Positions 44,880-56,864 of a stretch of 64,000 bases of DNA are shown piece by piece. A model generated the notes under the pieces. It was not told the origin of the DNA, made no database searches, and saw only the letters and a program-made list of their open reading frames with translations. The stretch's first letter is position 1. The number at the start of each line of letters is the position of its first letter. The stretch is from Adiantum capillus-veneris. Lineage: Eukaryota; Streptophyta; Polypodiopsida; Polypodiales; Pteridaceae. Where the stretch lies: contig CM043965.1 of assembly GCA_014529385.2 (NCBI GenBank), positions 65,939,190-66,003,189 of the forward strand. The letters run 5' to 3'. A program made the translations under genes and the position numbers.

Positions 44880-46529
44880 ACGGATCACCAAAGTCTTAAG
44901 TACTTCATGACGCAGACCAAGCTCTCCGACAAACAAATGAGGTGGGCAAATTTCCTTTCGCAATTTCATTTTCATATTGCTCACATTGCTGGCAAGCATA
45001 ATCAAGTAGCCGATGCACTCTCAAGACGACCGAGAGTGAATGCGGTTTCCATAGCAACTCACAATGATCTATCTTTAATGATAGATGAGTATGCTATTGA
45101 TCCCGATTTTAGAGATGTGATTTCAACCCTTGCCTTAGGGAAGAAAGAAGAACCATTTACTTTACAAGATGGCTATCTTCTCTATGGCAATAGACTATGC
45201 GTTACTAACTCACTACGTGAGAAAGTAATGTATGAATCTCATGCTCCCCCATATGCGGGGCATAGAGGGATTCAGTCTACTCTAAAGGGAATTGAAACAT
45301 ATTTCTATTGGCCTACCATGAAAGTGAACATACATGAGTATGTTTCCAAATGTGTGGTATGTCAAAAGACAAAATTTGATAGAGGGAAGCAACTTGGATT
45401 GCTTCAACCCTTGCCAATCCCTAATTCACCATGGGAGAGCATATCCATGGATTTTATCTTTGGATTGCCTAAGTCTATCCATGGGAATACGGGAATATGG
45501 ACGATAGTAGACAGGTTCAGTAAACAAGCTCATTTTATACCTGTCAAAAAGACTATCAAAGCCCATCAAATGGCAACCCTCTTCATTTCGCAAATTTTCA
45601 AGTACCATGGCTTGCCAATGTCCATAGTGTCGGATAGAGATCCTAGAATGACCAGTAATTTCTGGAAGGGTCTCTTTGAGAATTTAGGAACAAGGCTAAA
45701 CTTCTCTTCGGCCTATCATCCACAAACTGATGGCCAAAGTGAAATAGCTAACCTAACTATTCTCGATCTACTAAAAGCCTATGTAACGGAAGTAGATCAA
45801 AGATCCCAATGGGAGAAGTACTTACCCTTAGTAGAGTATGCTTACAATAACACTGTACATACTTCTACAGGAAAAGCACCTTTCGAGGTAATTGAGGGAA
45901 GATCAAAAAGTCCCTTGCTACTTAAGGTACATGGGAAGATCTTCGCTGCAGATGAGTATAGCCGAGACCTACAAGAATCTTTCCAAAAGATTAAGGATGC
46001 TATCTCTATCTCACAGCAAAGGCAAAAGGCTGCTGTTGACAAGCACAGAAGAGCCCAAGCCTTTAAAGAAAACGATTGGGTCTTGTTAAAGTTTCCCAAG
46101 GCTCGATTAAGGCACACTACGGGCAAGAATCCTACGGGCCACCAAAAGTACTATGCTAAACTAGCAAAAAGGTACTATGGTCCCTTCCAGATTCTTAGGC
46201 CAATCAATGAGATGGCCTATCAACTTAAGTTGCCCAATCATTGGCTCATACACAATGCTTTTCATGTGAGCCTCTTAAAGCCTTACAAAGGAGAGCTACC
46301 TCAAGAACCAACTATTGAAGACCCACCGGAGATCGAGGACCACGAGGAGGTGCTGCAGCCCGAGTCCATTCTCCGACATGAAGACAAGGTATTAAGAGGC
46401 GGTAAGACTATCAGACGATATCTTATTAAGTTTAAGAATTATCCTTTTGAAGATGCTAGATGGATGCAAGGCATACAATTAAAGGATAACCTAAACCTTG
46501 TCAATGCTTACAATGCTTCCCAAGAGTAA
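44880..46529 (+). CDS. Gypsy RNase H end, integrase and chromodomain
   Basis: Same frame as 43881-44879 after the TGA. TDHQSLKYF and HIAGKHNQVADALSRR end RNase H. HAPPYAGHRGIQSTL...KCVVCQKTK is the HHCC zinc finger (about 45239-45372). SMDFIFGLPKS, VSDRDPRMTS and QTDGQSEIAN carry the D-D-E triad. WVLLKFPKAR and HNAFHVSLLKPY are the GPY/F-side region. PESILRHEDKVLRGG and RRYLIKFKNYPFEDARWMQG (to about 46480) is a diverged chromodomain, where the family usually has YLVKWKGY and TWE. The chromodomain is thought to guide integration to chromatin marks. The frame is otherwise intact to the stop at 46527-46529. Confidence 0.93.
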   Translation, partial: TDHQSLKYFMTQTKLSDKQMRWANFLSQFHFHIAHIAGKHNQVADALSRRPRVNAVSIATHNDLSLMIDEYAIDPDFRDVISTLALGKKEEPFTLQDGYLLYGNRLCVTNSLREKVMYESHAPPYAGHRGIQSTLKGIETYFYWPTMKVNIHEYVSKCVVCQKTKFDRGKQLGLLQPLPIPNSPWESISMDFIFGLPKSIHGNTGIWTIVDRFSKQAHFIPVKKTIKAHQMATLFISQIFKYHGLPMSIVSDRDPRMTSNFWKGLFENLGTRLNFSSAYHPQTDGQSEIANLTILDLLKAYVTEVDQRSQWEKYLPLVEYAYNNTVHTSTGKAPFEVIEGRSKSPLLLKVHGKIFAADEYSRDLQESFQKIKDAISISQQRQKAAVDKHRRAQAFKENDWVLLKFPKARLRHTTGKNPTGHQKYYAKLAKRYYGPFQILRPINEMAYQLKLPNHWLIHNAFHVSLLKPYKGELPQEPTIEDPPEIEDHEEVLQPESILRHEDKVLRGGKTIRRYLIKFKNYPFEDARWMQGIQLKDNLNLVNAYNASQE

Positions 46530-46889
46530 GCAAATGTACAAAATGTTTAAAAAATGAACAAAAATTTTTGTCTTATAAGACTCTCTTTTTCTTGATTTGT
46601 GCACAAAAATGAAGTAGTATGCATGCTTAGATCAAGTTTGCGGGGACGACGTCTCCCAAACACCAAAGTAGAGCTTGTCACTCTACTATGGAAGACTGAT
46701 AGGACTAATGTACAGACATGCTTGCGGCAGCCTCAGGCTCTCAAGCGCCAAATGGACTAGTCATCCATTATGGAATGATGTCGTAGGGTAACATAGGGAT
46801 CCTCTACCCGCTAAGAAAAGGACTCATGTATATGCTTTATCTTCTCTACACCATAGTCGAGGACGACTATGATTTCAAGAGAGAGGTAA
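46530..46889 (+). other. Gypsy 3' untranslated region and polypurine tract
   Basis: About 360 bp without coding capacity. CAAGAGAGAGG at about 46877-46887 directly before the LTR is the likely polypurine tract. Confidence 0.8.
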
Positions 46890-48484
46890 TGTCATAATAA
46901 TCAATATCTAATTCTCCTAAATGATTTTCTCATATTAAACTAATCATTTAATGTGGGGAAGTGCCAAGGGAGAAAAAGCTAGAATATTGGTTAAGTTAGC
47001 AGACCGGCCACAGTAGGGATCCAAAGGAGGGAAAATAGGGATCCAAAGGGGGGGCCATCTGCAAAAGAGCCATGTGAAACAACGGGCTAAAAAGACCCTA
47101 AGGTTCAGCCCATTAAGACTTCCAAAATGCTAAGGTTCCAAAATTCAAAGGTTGTGTCCAAAGGTTAACCTTAGGGAAAATTGGATGCTTAGTGTGTACC
47201 CAAAAAGTCTTTCTGCATCCCTACATGGGAGGGGGCGAGCCCCAAAGCTAGGGGATGAGAGAGAAAACCACACACACACACACACAGGCTCCCTTTACAC
47301 AAAGGGAATGAGGGACACATGTCAGCTTCTTAGGCCAGATGCCCACAAGGTGTGCCCAATTCCTATTGGAAGACCCTTGAAGTGGACCAATGAGAATTAA
47401 GCTAGAGTAAATCTAGTTTAATTAATTTAAAAACATTTAATAAAAGAAACCAATAAGAATTAAGTGTCCTAGAAGACTATTGGGCAGTCTCCCAAGGGGT
47501 CCAATGAGCATTCAGAAGCCCCATGGCTTGCCTGATTCCTATTGGCCAGGAGGCAAAGGGGTCCAATGAGAGTTTACTTTAATTATTTAATTATCTAAAG
47601 CTCTCACAAAAGGGGAAAGGGGGACACATGTCAGAAGGCTATCACTTATGCTGCTTAATTCCTATTGGCTTGACCTGGGGAGGTCCAATGAGGAAAAAGC
47701 CAGCCTAACTTAGCAGCTAGGGCTCGCCCAAGAGAGAGAGGGGGCTGATTTTTGCTTGGCATTCACTCACACACTCTCACACTTGACCATGTGTGAAGGG
47801 AAAACACTCTATCTCCTCCCAAGCTTTAATGGAGAGCTCATCACCTACTCCAAGCTTGTGAGATAGAAGCCTACATCAACACCCTCTTGGCATGTGGATG
47901 CAAATCCAACCAAGAGCCAAGCTTCAATGCATGCTCATCTTCTCTACCAAGCTAATTACTAAGCTAAGCTATGCTAATATGAGTGATTATGTGAGGAGAT
48001 GTACTTCTTTCTCGTAAGATACTTCTTTTTCCTCTCAATCTACTCTCATACCCTGCTAGCTCTCACCATCTTCGAAGGTGTGTGAGGTCTTGGGTCTGAG
48101 AACGGGGATAATTCAAGTTGTGTTTGATTAAGTGTTTTTGCTTGGTGTATGAAGCTTCCATCTTCATTGCACTAGCTAGTCTTGAAGGAACACAAAGAAT
48201 TGTATTGTACAATGTCTCTCTTGATGGGAGAAACCATAATACAAAGCCTTTTGGAGGGGGTACCGGCTCCATGCAAATCCGGTCCTCAACTGTTGTCAAT
48301 AGCTTAATTGCTCTCTCTCTTTTGAAAGTATTGTCGATGCTATCTAACTAGGTGTTATGCTTTTTGTTGCTCTCTCCACCCAAGCACTCTTGTAATTCTC
48401 ATTAGGAATCTATTCTAATGAAATGCCCACTATGTTCATGCTAATTTTCGCTCCAAATAAGATTTTAGGCCATTAAATGTTACA
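46890..48484 (+). repeat. 3' LTR of gypsy element
   Basis: 1595 bp. Differences from the 5' LTR seen by eye: A for G near 46940, C for G near 47577, T for G near 47656, T for G near 48261, T for C near 48447, T for A near 48478. Confidence 0.95.
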
Positions 48485-49234
48485 AAGGACATTCATATTA
48501 GCCTTTCCTAGCCAACACTATCATGTCAAAGTTGTTCGTCGTAACAGCCACAACCCAGTCACCCCTTGGAGGGGGGTACCCTATGGGGTGCTCCAGCAGG
48601 TGCACACTGGGATTTCACTTTGTTCAGATTTTGCAAGACAGAGAAAAACCTAATAGGGGTGGGGCAACTCCACAAGGTAGTGGAGAGGTTGCATCATGAG
48701 GACAATGGACATGTTAAAGGACGATGCAAGAGTGGAGCCTCCTTATTGCATATAATGGGATCACAATCTTGTAAGAGTCTCACGCGAGGGAGGGGAAGAT
48801 GTTGAAGCCTTTGACATGGCAGATTATCCTACGGTCAACAAGTAGAGATACTAACGATGGTGAATCTGTTGATCAAATTACCGTGGATGCTACTGCATCC
48901 AACTCATTGAACATTTTGGTCACACACACTCTGCACGTGTGCTTGTGTCGCTATTACTGGTGGAGGGCCTCTTCATTCTCTTTTGTAGAATATCAAAACC
49001 TTCCTTTGGCATTCACAACAAATGTGGCACTCTTCCATTTCTTTAAGCTGGGCCATTGACAACTAAGTGTATTGGCAGATGGAACGATGCGGCAATCAGC
49101 TTGGGCAAGTTTTTAGGGTTTAAGTTCTATATGTATCTTGTTGGGTTTTGCTCGTTTTTATGATTGCTCCAAAAGGTTTGCTCGGAGTTTGAAATTCCCC
49201 CTTCTTGGTGGCCAACTGAGACCAGTGCAGCAAC
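48485..49234. other. Spacer, nothing recognised
   Basis: Continues the sequence interrupted by the gypsy element. Frames at 48566-48805 and 48799-49059 carry no motif. The last five bases, GCAAC, are the left duplication of the next element. Confidence 0.6.
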
Positions 49235-50201
49235 TGTAGAGAAGCGTTGTAGCACGACCTAATCACAACCCATTAATCACAACCCACACAAAATTATCAA
49301 ATCCGTGGATCGGCAACCCGGCTAGGGCATGGAAGCACGAGCATCGGATGAATGGAACTGAGGATTCAAGAGATCATCTCTCCATTGCAAGTAGAGATTA
49401 GTCATGGCAAGACTAACTCTAAACCTACTCTAATCACTAATCAAACAACTCCTACACACATCAAGCCCACCGAAGTCCGACTTGCCATAGACTAGAAACC
49501 CCAAGCACACTAATGATAAGCACACACTAATTACCACATGTCAATTACGACACTTCATCGATAGCTACAGACACGAGGCGAATGGTGCTAGAGCTTCATA
49601 AAACCTATCTACACACAAGCAAATAATAGGGCACACACACAAATTACAAGATTAAGACCCAACTTAATCAACCTAATTTGTGATGTTAAATATCGCAAAT
49701 CAACTACTCGTAGAGAGATAAGAGTGGTTAATAGCAAAAAGTACATACATCTCTCAAATCTAGAATAATGAAAGTGTAATACTACTTCATGATAAGATGA
49801 AATGTAGAAAAGAAGTAGACTAATGAGAAAATAAGAATTAGATTAATCAAGAAGAGCTTACTCTAATTACAATGGTTAGCACTAGCCACTTAAGCATGGG
49901 CATTAAGCTCAAGGCTAGGCCATAGAGTGAACACTCTAGAGAGAGGGAGCTCTCAAAAGTGGATCCTCAAGAGTGGATACTCAAGAATGAAGTCTCCTTG
50001 CCTAAAGGCTTCCTTTTAAGGGCTTTCACCACAATCCCTTCTACTATGGGTTTTAGCTTGAGCCCTCAAACTACTATATACAACTCTGGAACTCCAAGTG
50101 AGCCCAAGACCTACACAAAGTCAGTGGAAATATTATGCACAACCATAGATATCTCCCGCTTGATGCATATTCGGTGTAGCCTATGTTAGTCGCTGCTAAC
50201 A
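49235..50201 (-). repeat. 3' LTR of LARD-like element
   Basis: On the element strand it starts TGTTAGCAGCGACTAACA, itself a small inverted repeat. Largely identical to 55834-56864. Confidence 0.92.
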
Positions 50202-51728
50202 TTCCCCCTTCCTAATTTGGCGCACGTCCTCGTGTGCCGGTGAAGCAAGACACGGTGACATATAGATAGCAAGTCCATGGAAGAAATGTTGAGCTGCAAA
50301 ATATAAGAATAAGTAATGAGCATCGAAGGCCAACAAGGATACAAGACATAAAGTACAATGAACAATCATGCAAAGGGAAGTTTTTGCTTCCAAAAAGATG
50401 GGTGAATCATAGTCAAAAACTAGACATTATAAAGCAAAAAAGACAGCTAAACTATTGTGAAGATTAAACTACTTGAAATTTTAGTTTTATGCATGAAACA
50501 CAAGCAATCAATTATGACCCTAGACTAATGCAAGTTCATAAACTTACTAGCTTAAAACCTATGTGATCAATATTAATAAATCATTCAAGTCTGTCATGTC
50601 TAGTCTACGGGCTATAAAAAAGCTCCTAATCTATTAGTACATTGTCAAAGCTTTTTGAAACTCATGGAAGTTTTGTTTTTTGTCATTCATTGAAAAAAGT
50701 AAAGCACAATACAAGGCTACCACCCTAAGGCAAGTCTAGGTGCGGCTCTCTGCTCCTTGAACCCTCAAGAAGGTGTTCCAAAAGCCTACCAGCCTACCAA
50801 GGCGACGGCTAACCCCTATCAGCCCAGGGCATCGGTTTAGGGCCTTGACCAAGAGAGCCAAGGTGATTCCCCCTGCATGTCAAGTGCTAATAAGGTGCTA
50901 GGCCTCACATAGACACAACATAACATAGAAATTTTCTTTTCATGTGTCTAGTAGCATTTTCGCTACTTTTTCTTGACACTTTTTTGCTTCATTGTTTCAT
51001 TTTTTAGCACTTTTTTATTGCTTCCATTATGTTATGTTTATGGCAATTGGACTAAAGGACTAAAGCTTAATCATAGCCTTAGGTCATTTAAAAATGAATG
51101 GAGTATTAAGACTATCACTAAGAATTTAGGACTAATGAGAAATGAACCTACATTAACCTAAGGTCAAGGACAATTACCTATGATTAACACACAAAAAACC
51201 TAATTTTTTGATGGGTTAATATTCATAAAGCAAAGTGTTGAAACTTTAGTATGCCTAACTTTTGAACATGAAATAACCATGGCTTAGAAGCGAAATTTCA
51301 CTTAAGCCAAGCATAGAGAATGAAGAGATAAAAAGAGCAAAATCATGAAAAGATTACACCTATTCATGCTCTTTTGAGCATCCTTGAGCAAGCACCACCC
51401 CCCTTTGTGTAGAGAAGTCTCTTGATCTTTTTATTTGCAAAAGAAGCTGAATTGAAGCTAAGTGTAAACACAAGCTCCAAAGGTCTTTTATTGAAAGCCA
51501 AATGCACACAAAAAACATTAATGAAAACCTAAAGCTAGGGTCTTGCAAACCCGAATTTGCCAAAGGGAAAAAACCCAAGGGAAAAAAGTGCCTTTGGTTA
51601 TGCACACAATGCTCTTTGATAGCAACTTTATGCATACATATCAACAATGAGAGAGATAAAATGCTTTTACATAAGCAAATTTTACAATTTTTACAATCTC
51701 TCATGCATGATTCAAAGTTGATTAGTTT

Positions 51729-52115
51729 CTAGCTCACTTGAAGTATGGAATTTAAAACAAGCCAAGAGCTGAAAATAATTCAACTTTGATGATATGAACT
51801 GGCTCTTGAAAGCCGAATTTTACAATGTAAAAGCTCCAAACAAGTTGGCTAGCAACTAGCTCACATGAAATTTTCAATTTAAGAGCAATCTATGAGCTAA
51901 AGATGACTTCAACTTGATGAAATGAAAATAAATGGCTCTCAATAGCCAAATTTTGTACTTGAAAGCTCTTAAAAATTTTGAAAAAATACTAGCTCAAATG
52001 AAAACATTTGCAATTTAGACCAAGCTATGAGCTAGCATATATACAACTTTTAATCCAAACAATTGGAATGGCTCTAAGTAGCCAAATTTTGTAATTTTTT
52101 GCAATGATGACCCCT
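51729..52115. repeat. Three degenerate tandem units of about 130 bp
   Basis: Units start CTAGCTCAC/A at 51729, 51856 and 51989. Each continues with AATTT...GAGCT, a CAACTT block, TGGCTCT...AGCC and AATTTTG/AC. Spacing is 127 and 133 bp. Confidence 0.75.
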
Positions 52116-53078
52116 TGTTGGAATGAAAGCACACTATTGCCACACCCTTCAAAACAAAGCTCAAATGTTAGTGCATGAAAGCATTTGTCAATCAATACAA
52201 GCACTACAAATTTCATGTTCAATCACAAACTATACTAATGCTATCTCATGATCTTTCAAACAATCTCAATAATTAGTGCTCTGTAGAGGTTTTCATTTAA
52301 AGCAAGCACTAAAAATGTACACTCAATGCCAAGCCCAAACTTTAATAATCTCTTTGCTATCAAGAAGCTCACTTTTACTGCTTTCCAATGATTTTTCATT
52401 CAATTTAAGCACTGAAATGTACAAGCACAACATGTCTCGATCAAGCATGAACGTATCATCAATGTAACTCTCAAATGAAACCCATATGCATGCCAAAAAT
52501 GAAATTTTATTCTACTGCAAACAAAGTTTTCAATTCAAAAATGCATGGTCAATCATAATCTAAATCTTTTTAATGCACTCATGTTGCTTAGTCATAGCAG
52601 CATGATAGAAGGAAGAGAGATTTTGAATTTAAACTCCATCAAATGATCATTAGTTGGCTAATCATTCAATGATAGACTTCCTTTGTCAAATCTACCACGA
52701 AGCAATCAAAATACTAGCTGCCTCTAGCCATGATGACAATGAAAACGGTTCAACTTTCGAACATCGTAAGCGCACACTCAATTAGCTCACAAAACAATGC
52801 ACAACAAAATCCATGAACATTCTTTTGTAATGTTTTCATTCAAAATTCTTATTTGTAATCCTTTTTTTTTATTTTTTTTAATCGTGAGGCTAGATCCCAT
52901 TATCTTTGGCTCAAAGTTTCGCGAGTGGTGTGATGAAGAGTGTGTATCGACGGGTGGGAACATTCTTCAAACAAGGAGTTTTTAGAATTTTTGTTATGTT
53001 TCCTTCTCAGCCAAACCTAGATGCATCCAGGGTGGGCCACTAGCTGCTCAGCAGATGATCCATGCCAGTTATCATTGG

Positions 53079-53268
53079 TGTGTGTGTGTGTGTGTGTGTA
53101 ATTGTGTGTTGTGCCATAATCGGCTATGGTATCTGCGCAAAGCACGGCAGTGTGTGTGGCTGAGAGTTATGTTAATGCAAGGCTCAGCATAGCCGTCAAA
53201 AAGCTGGCAGCACTGCAGGAGAGTACAAACTGCGAACAATATTGTGTGTGTGTGTGTGTGTGTGTGTG
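53079..53268. repeat. (GT)n microsatellites
   Basis: GT arrays at about 53079-53099 and 53241-53269 within a GC-richer segment of the LARD interior. Confidence 0.9.
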
Positions 53269-55814
53269 GGCTGCAGTCAGTGAGCCAGCTTGTAGGCATG
53301 CGTGTCCGATGACCAGGGCGGGAGCCGCAAGACCAGCACAATTAGCGGCAGCGAGTAGTGTGTTGCAGCTGCGCCATTATTGGCACTAGGCAGTGTGAGT
53401 GTGTTGTGTGTGTTGGCGTGTAGCCAGGATTCAGAATCGGCAGGTGCGGGCATGTGGGCAACATCAGCGTGTGTGTACGAGCTGTGAAGATGCCAAGCCA
53501 GCAAGTGGCCAGTGAACGAGGTAGGCGACAAAATAGACGAGAGAGGCCTTCTGCCTTCAACTCGCTTTGAATTGTATGTTAAAACTCCCTTTTCTTTTCA
53601 TTTTGTTTAAAAATATCATTTAGAGCTTGTTCTCACAATCAAAGTGGGTTTTGAAGAGTGTGAGTACGACTGCAATCAAGTAGTGATAGAGAGGGAGAGG
53701 ATGTACACATATTATTATGCATATAAAAACTGGGTGAATTCAAGTGCATATATGCTCTCAACTTCTATGCCAAAACTCTTCCCTAATGTGTGACACAACC
53801 ATTTTTTTAAGATCTCAATCGAGCTTTGAATATCTTGTTGCACCCTTTGATAGTGCACACACAACAATGGTCCAAAATCTATCCACAATTCGTTTCAATT
53901 TATCCAATTCCCAATTTTAATTGGACACGCATCACATCTTAAAACATTGTGAGAATAAAATCTAATTCCGTGTCAAAAATGTACCATACTAATCGGCCCT
54001 TTTCTTTCACATTGCTTCCAATTGAGGATTACTTGATTTCACAATTTCGATTGGAAAATTTTGATAATCATTGCAACATTAATTGCTCATATTCCACATC
54101 TCTAATCATCCAAATCATTTAGATTTGTCATCACATTGCTACACACTTATGATTTTTATGGCATGAACAAATTATTGAAATAGTTATCATATCCAATTGG
54201 CATACATGACAATGGTAATTCACAAAATCATTTTCAATTGGGTACAATCGAATCATCCCGTCCAATCATTTATGCAAAAACCAATGTTTTAGGTATTTCA
54301 ATCATCATAATTGGAATCCAAGACCAATCATTCATCCTCTATTTGGATATCAAATGCCATTGAGTAGGCACACACATTAGTGCATTCTTTCCATGTTCAT
54401 CCAATTGATTCATTATTAGCATGAAGATATACTAAAAATCTACACAATTGAATACCAATTGAGTGATCTATTCTAATTGCCAAAGCCAATTGTGACACGC
54501 ATATCAATTATTTGGCCAAATTAATCATCATAATTGGTAAAAAATACCAATTATTCATTCAAGGACTGGATTGCACATGTCATTAAGTAGGTACACACAC
54601 CCAAATTTAGGCCAAAATTACATGCAAAAATTACATCAATTCCACATTGAAATGCACAAATTGCAAACTCGATCAAGCATAAATGAATGCATGCATGCTC
54701 AATTTCTAAACATTAACACTACACACGCTCAAAAATTAAGCACAAATGATCAAAATTAGCTCAATTGGCAATGCATTTAGGCTTACACCTAATGATTGCA
54801 CACACTTTTTATGATCATTTCACAATCAAAAATCGTTTAGGTGCCCCAATTGACCATCAATCATAAAAAATCGGTGGTCTAGGATAGGCACACAAACTCA
54901 ATTTTTGCCCAATTTTTTGGCAATTAGGCTTATCCAATGATTGAATTAGCCTAGCATACATATCAATTTCATAATTGCATACTCATATACCATCAATTCC
55001 ATCACTTTATATGCATGCACACACTAAAAATTAGGTTCACACACAGTTGAAATTTTTGACAGTTTATTTTCCTCTTTGGTGCATGCACACACGCAATGAT
55101 TCTTATGTACACACATGAATTCTTGATGAGAATTAAGCATTATTTGGATACACACAAATTTCATTAGTCACAATTTGACTGTCAATTTCATTCCAAGTGT
55201 ATCAAATTAAGCGCAAAGTGTAGGTCAATTTGTGTTACACACCTAATTTTAGCAAATGATTAACAACATTGAACCTCATTAATCAATCAAGAATTGACAT
55301 AACAAGTCAGTGCACTTACATCGTAATTACACTTCAAGCTATTCCTTTGCTCCACGTAAAGACGCATCATTGCACACACAAGTGTGTGCACCATCAAATC
55401 AGCTCCAAAATTGACCATTTGTAGGTCAAAATCAAACACTCAAATCATCAAATTAGGCATAAATTAGCACAATTAACTTGATTAGAGTGATGATTCCACC
55501 TCTTAAAAGGGGATTAATCATGCATTACACCTCAATTGTTAGCAGTTAGGTTAGCAAAGTTAGCCAAAATTAGCATGAAATTAGTACAATTAGCATGGAA
55601 ATGAAGCGAATTAACAAGGGCTAGCATGAAATTAGTGAAAGTGGCAGTGGAATTGGGGGTTTGGGGTATACATAACTCAACATTAGCATCAATTTCTTGC
55701 ACAATCATCATCACATCACACCAAAATTGAGTTACACACACTCAAAAACCGAGAAATTAGTAATGAAATTGCTCTATTCTACACATCCTACACTCACTAG
55801 CTTAAGTTATTGAT

Positions 55815-55831
55815 CCCTGACAACGGCGCCA
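55815..55831 (-). promoter_or_regulatory. Primer-binding site of LARD-like element
   Basis: Read on the minus strand: TGGCGCCGTTGTCAGGG, close to the TGGCGCCGTTGCCGGGGA-type site of Tat/Athila-lineage elements. Confidence 0.88.
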
Positions 55832-55833
55832 AA

Positions 55834-56864
55834 TGTAGGGAGGCATTGTAGCACGACCTAATCACAACCCACACAAAATTATTAAATCCGTGGATCGGCA
55901 ACCCGGCTAGGGCATGGAAGCACGAGCATCGGATGAATGGAATAGAGGATTCAAGAGATCATCTCTCCATTGCAAGTAGAGATTAGCCATGGCAAGACTA
56001 ACTCTAAACCTACTCTAATCACTAATCAAACAACTCCTACACACATCAAGCCCACCGAAGTCCGACTTGCCATAGATTAGAAACCCCAAGCACACTAATG
56101 ATAAGCACACACTAATTACCACATGTCAATTACGGCACTTCATCAATAGCTACATACACGAGGTGAATGGTGCTAGAGCTTCATAAAACCTATCTACACA
56201 CAAGCAAATAATAGGGCACACACACAAATTACAAGATTAAGACCCAACTTAATCAACTTAATTTGTGATGCTAAATATCGCAAATCAATTGCTCGTAGAG
56301 AGATAAGAGTGGTTACTAGCAAGAAGTACATACATCTCTCAAATCTAGAATAATGAAAGTGTAATACTACTTCATGACAAGATGAAATGTAGAGAAGAAG
56401 TAGACTAATGAGAAAATAAGAATTAGATTAATCAAGAAGAGCTTACTCTAATTACAATGGTAAGCATGGGCATTAAGCTCAAGGCTAGGCCATAGAGTGA
56501 ACACTCTAGAGAGAGGGAGCTTACTCTAATTACAATGGTTAGCACTAGACTCTTAAGCATGGGTATTAAGCTCAAGGCTAGGCCATAGAGTGAACACTCT
56601 AGAGAGAGGGAGCTCTCAAAAGTGGATCCTCAAGAGTGGATACTCAAGAATGAAGTCTCCTTGACCAAATGCTTCCTTTTAAGGGCTTTCACCACAATCC
56701 CTTCTACTATGGGTTTAAAATTGAGCCCTCAAACTATCATATACAACTTTGGAACTCCAAGTGAGCTCAAGACTTATACAAAGTGAGTGGAAATATTATG
56801 CACAACCATAGATATCTCCCGCTTGATGCATATTCAGTGTAGCCTATGTTAGCCGCTACTAACA
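55834..56864 (-). repeat. 5' LTR of LARD-like element with internal duplication
   Basis: Longer than its partner mainly because about 80 bp (AGCTTACTCTAATTACAATG through the GAGAGAGGGAGCT end) is tandemly duplicated at about 56440-56615. Confidence 0.92.

Larger units (their letters stand above)
39197..48484 (+). mobile_element. Ty3/gypsy chromovirus, very young insertion
   Basis: A 9288-bp element flanked by identical AAGGA (39192-39196 and 48485-48489). Both LTRs are exactly 1595 bp and differ at about six positions. The PBS TGGTATCAGAGC is at 40793-40804 and a GA-rich polypurine tract at about 46877-46887. Domain order Gag, protease, RT, RNase H, integrase, chromodomain identifies a chromovirus. 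Coding is broken by a 386-bp tandem duplication in RT and one in-frame TGA (44877). Confidence 0.97.
50202..55833 (-). other. Interior of LARD-like element, no coding
   Basis: AT-rich, with no frame above 115 codons on the element strand and none with a known motif. It contains three degenerate units of about 130 bp (51729-52115), a GC-richer segment with GT repeats (about 52860-53570) and a stretch dense in CAATT/AATTG words (about 53880-55480). Sequence next to the purine tract (ACGAGGACGTGCGCCAAATT on the element strand) may be a vestige of a polyprotein tail. Confidence 0.7.
49235..56864 (-). mobile_element. LARD-like non-autonomous LTR element
   Basis: Direct repeats 49235-50201 (967 bp) and 55834-56864 (1031 bp) end TG...CA and are flanked by identical GCAAC (49230-49234 and 56865-56869). 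Orientation is minus: the site TGGCGCCGTTGTCAGGG (reverse complement at 55815-55831) lies two bases inside the right LTR, and the purine tract AGGAAGGGGGA (reverse complement at about 50203-50214) lies inside the left LTR. The 5.6-kb interior has no Gag or Pol frame. This fits a large retrotransposon derivative mobilised in trans; the PBS type is that of Tat/Athila-lineage gypsy elements. Confidence 0.93.

Noticed and set aside
53072-53560. Minus-strand frames rich in His-Thr repeats
   Set aside because: Produced by the GT/CA microsatellites; no domain.
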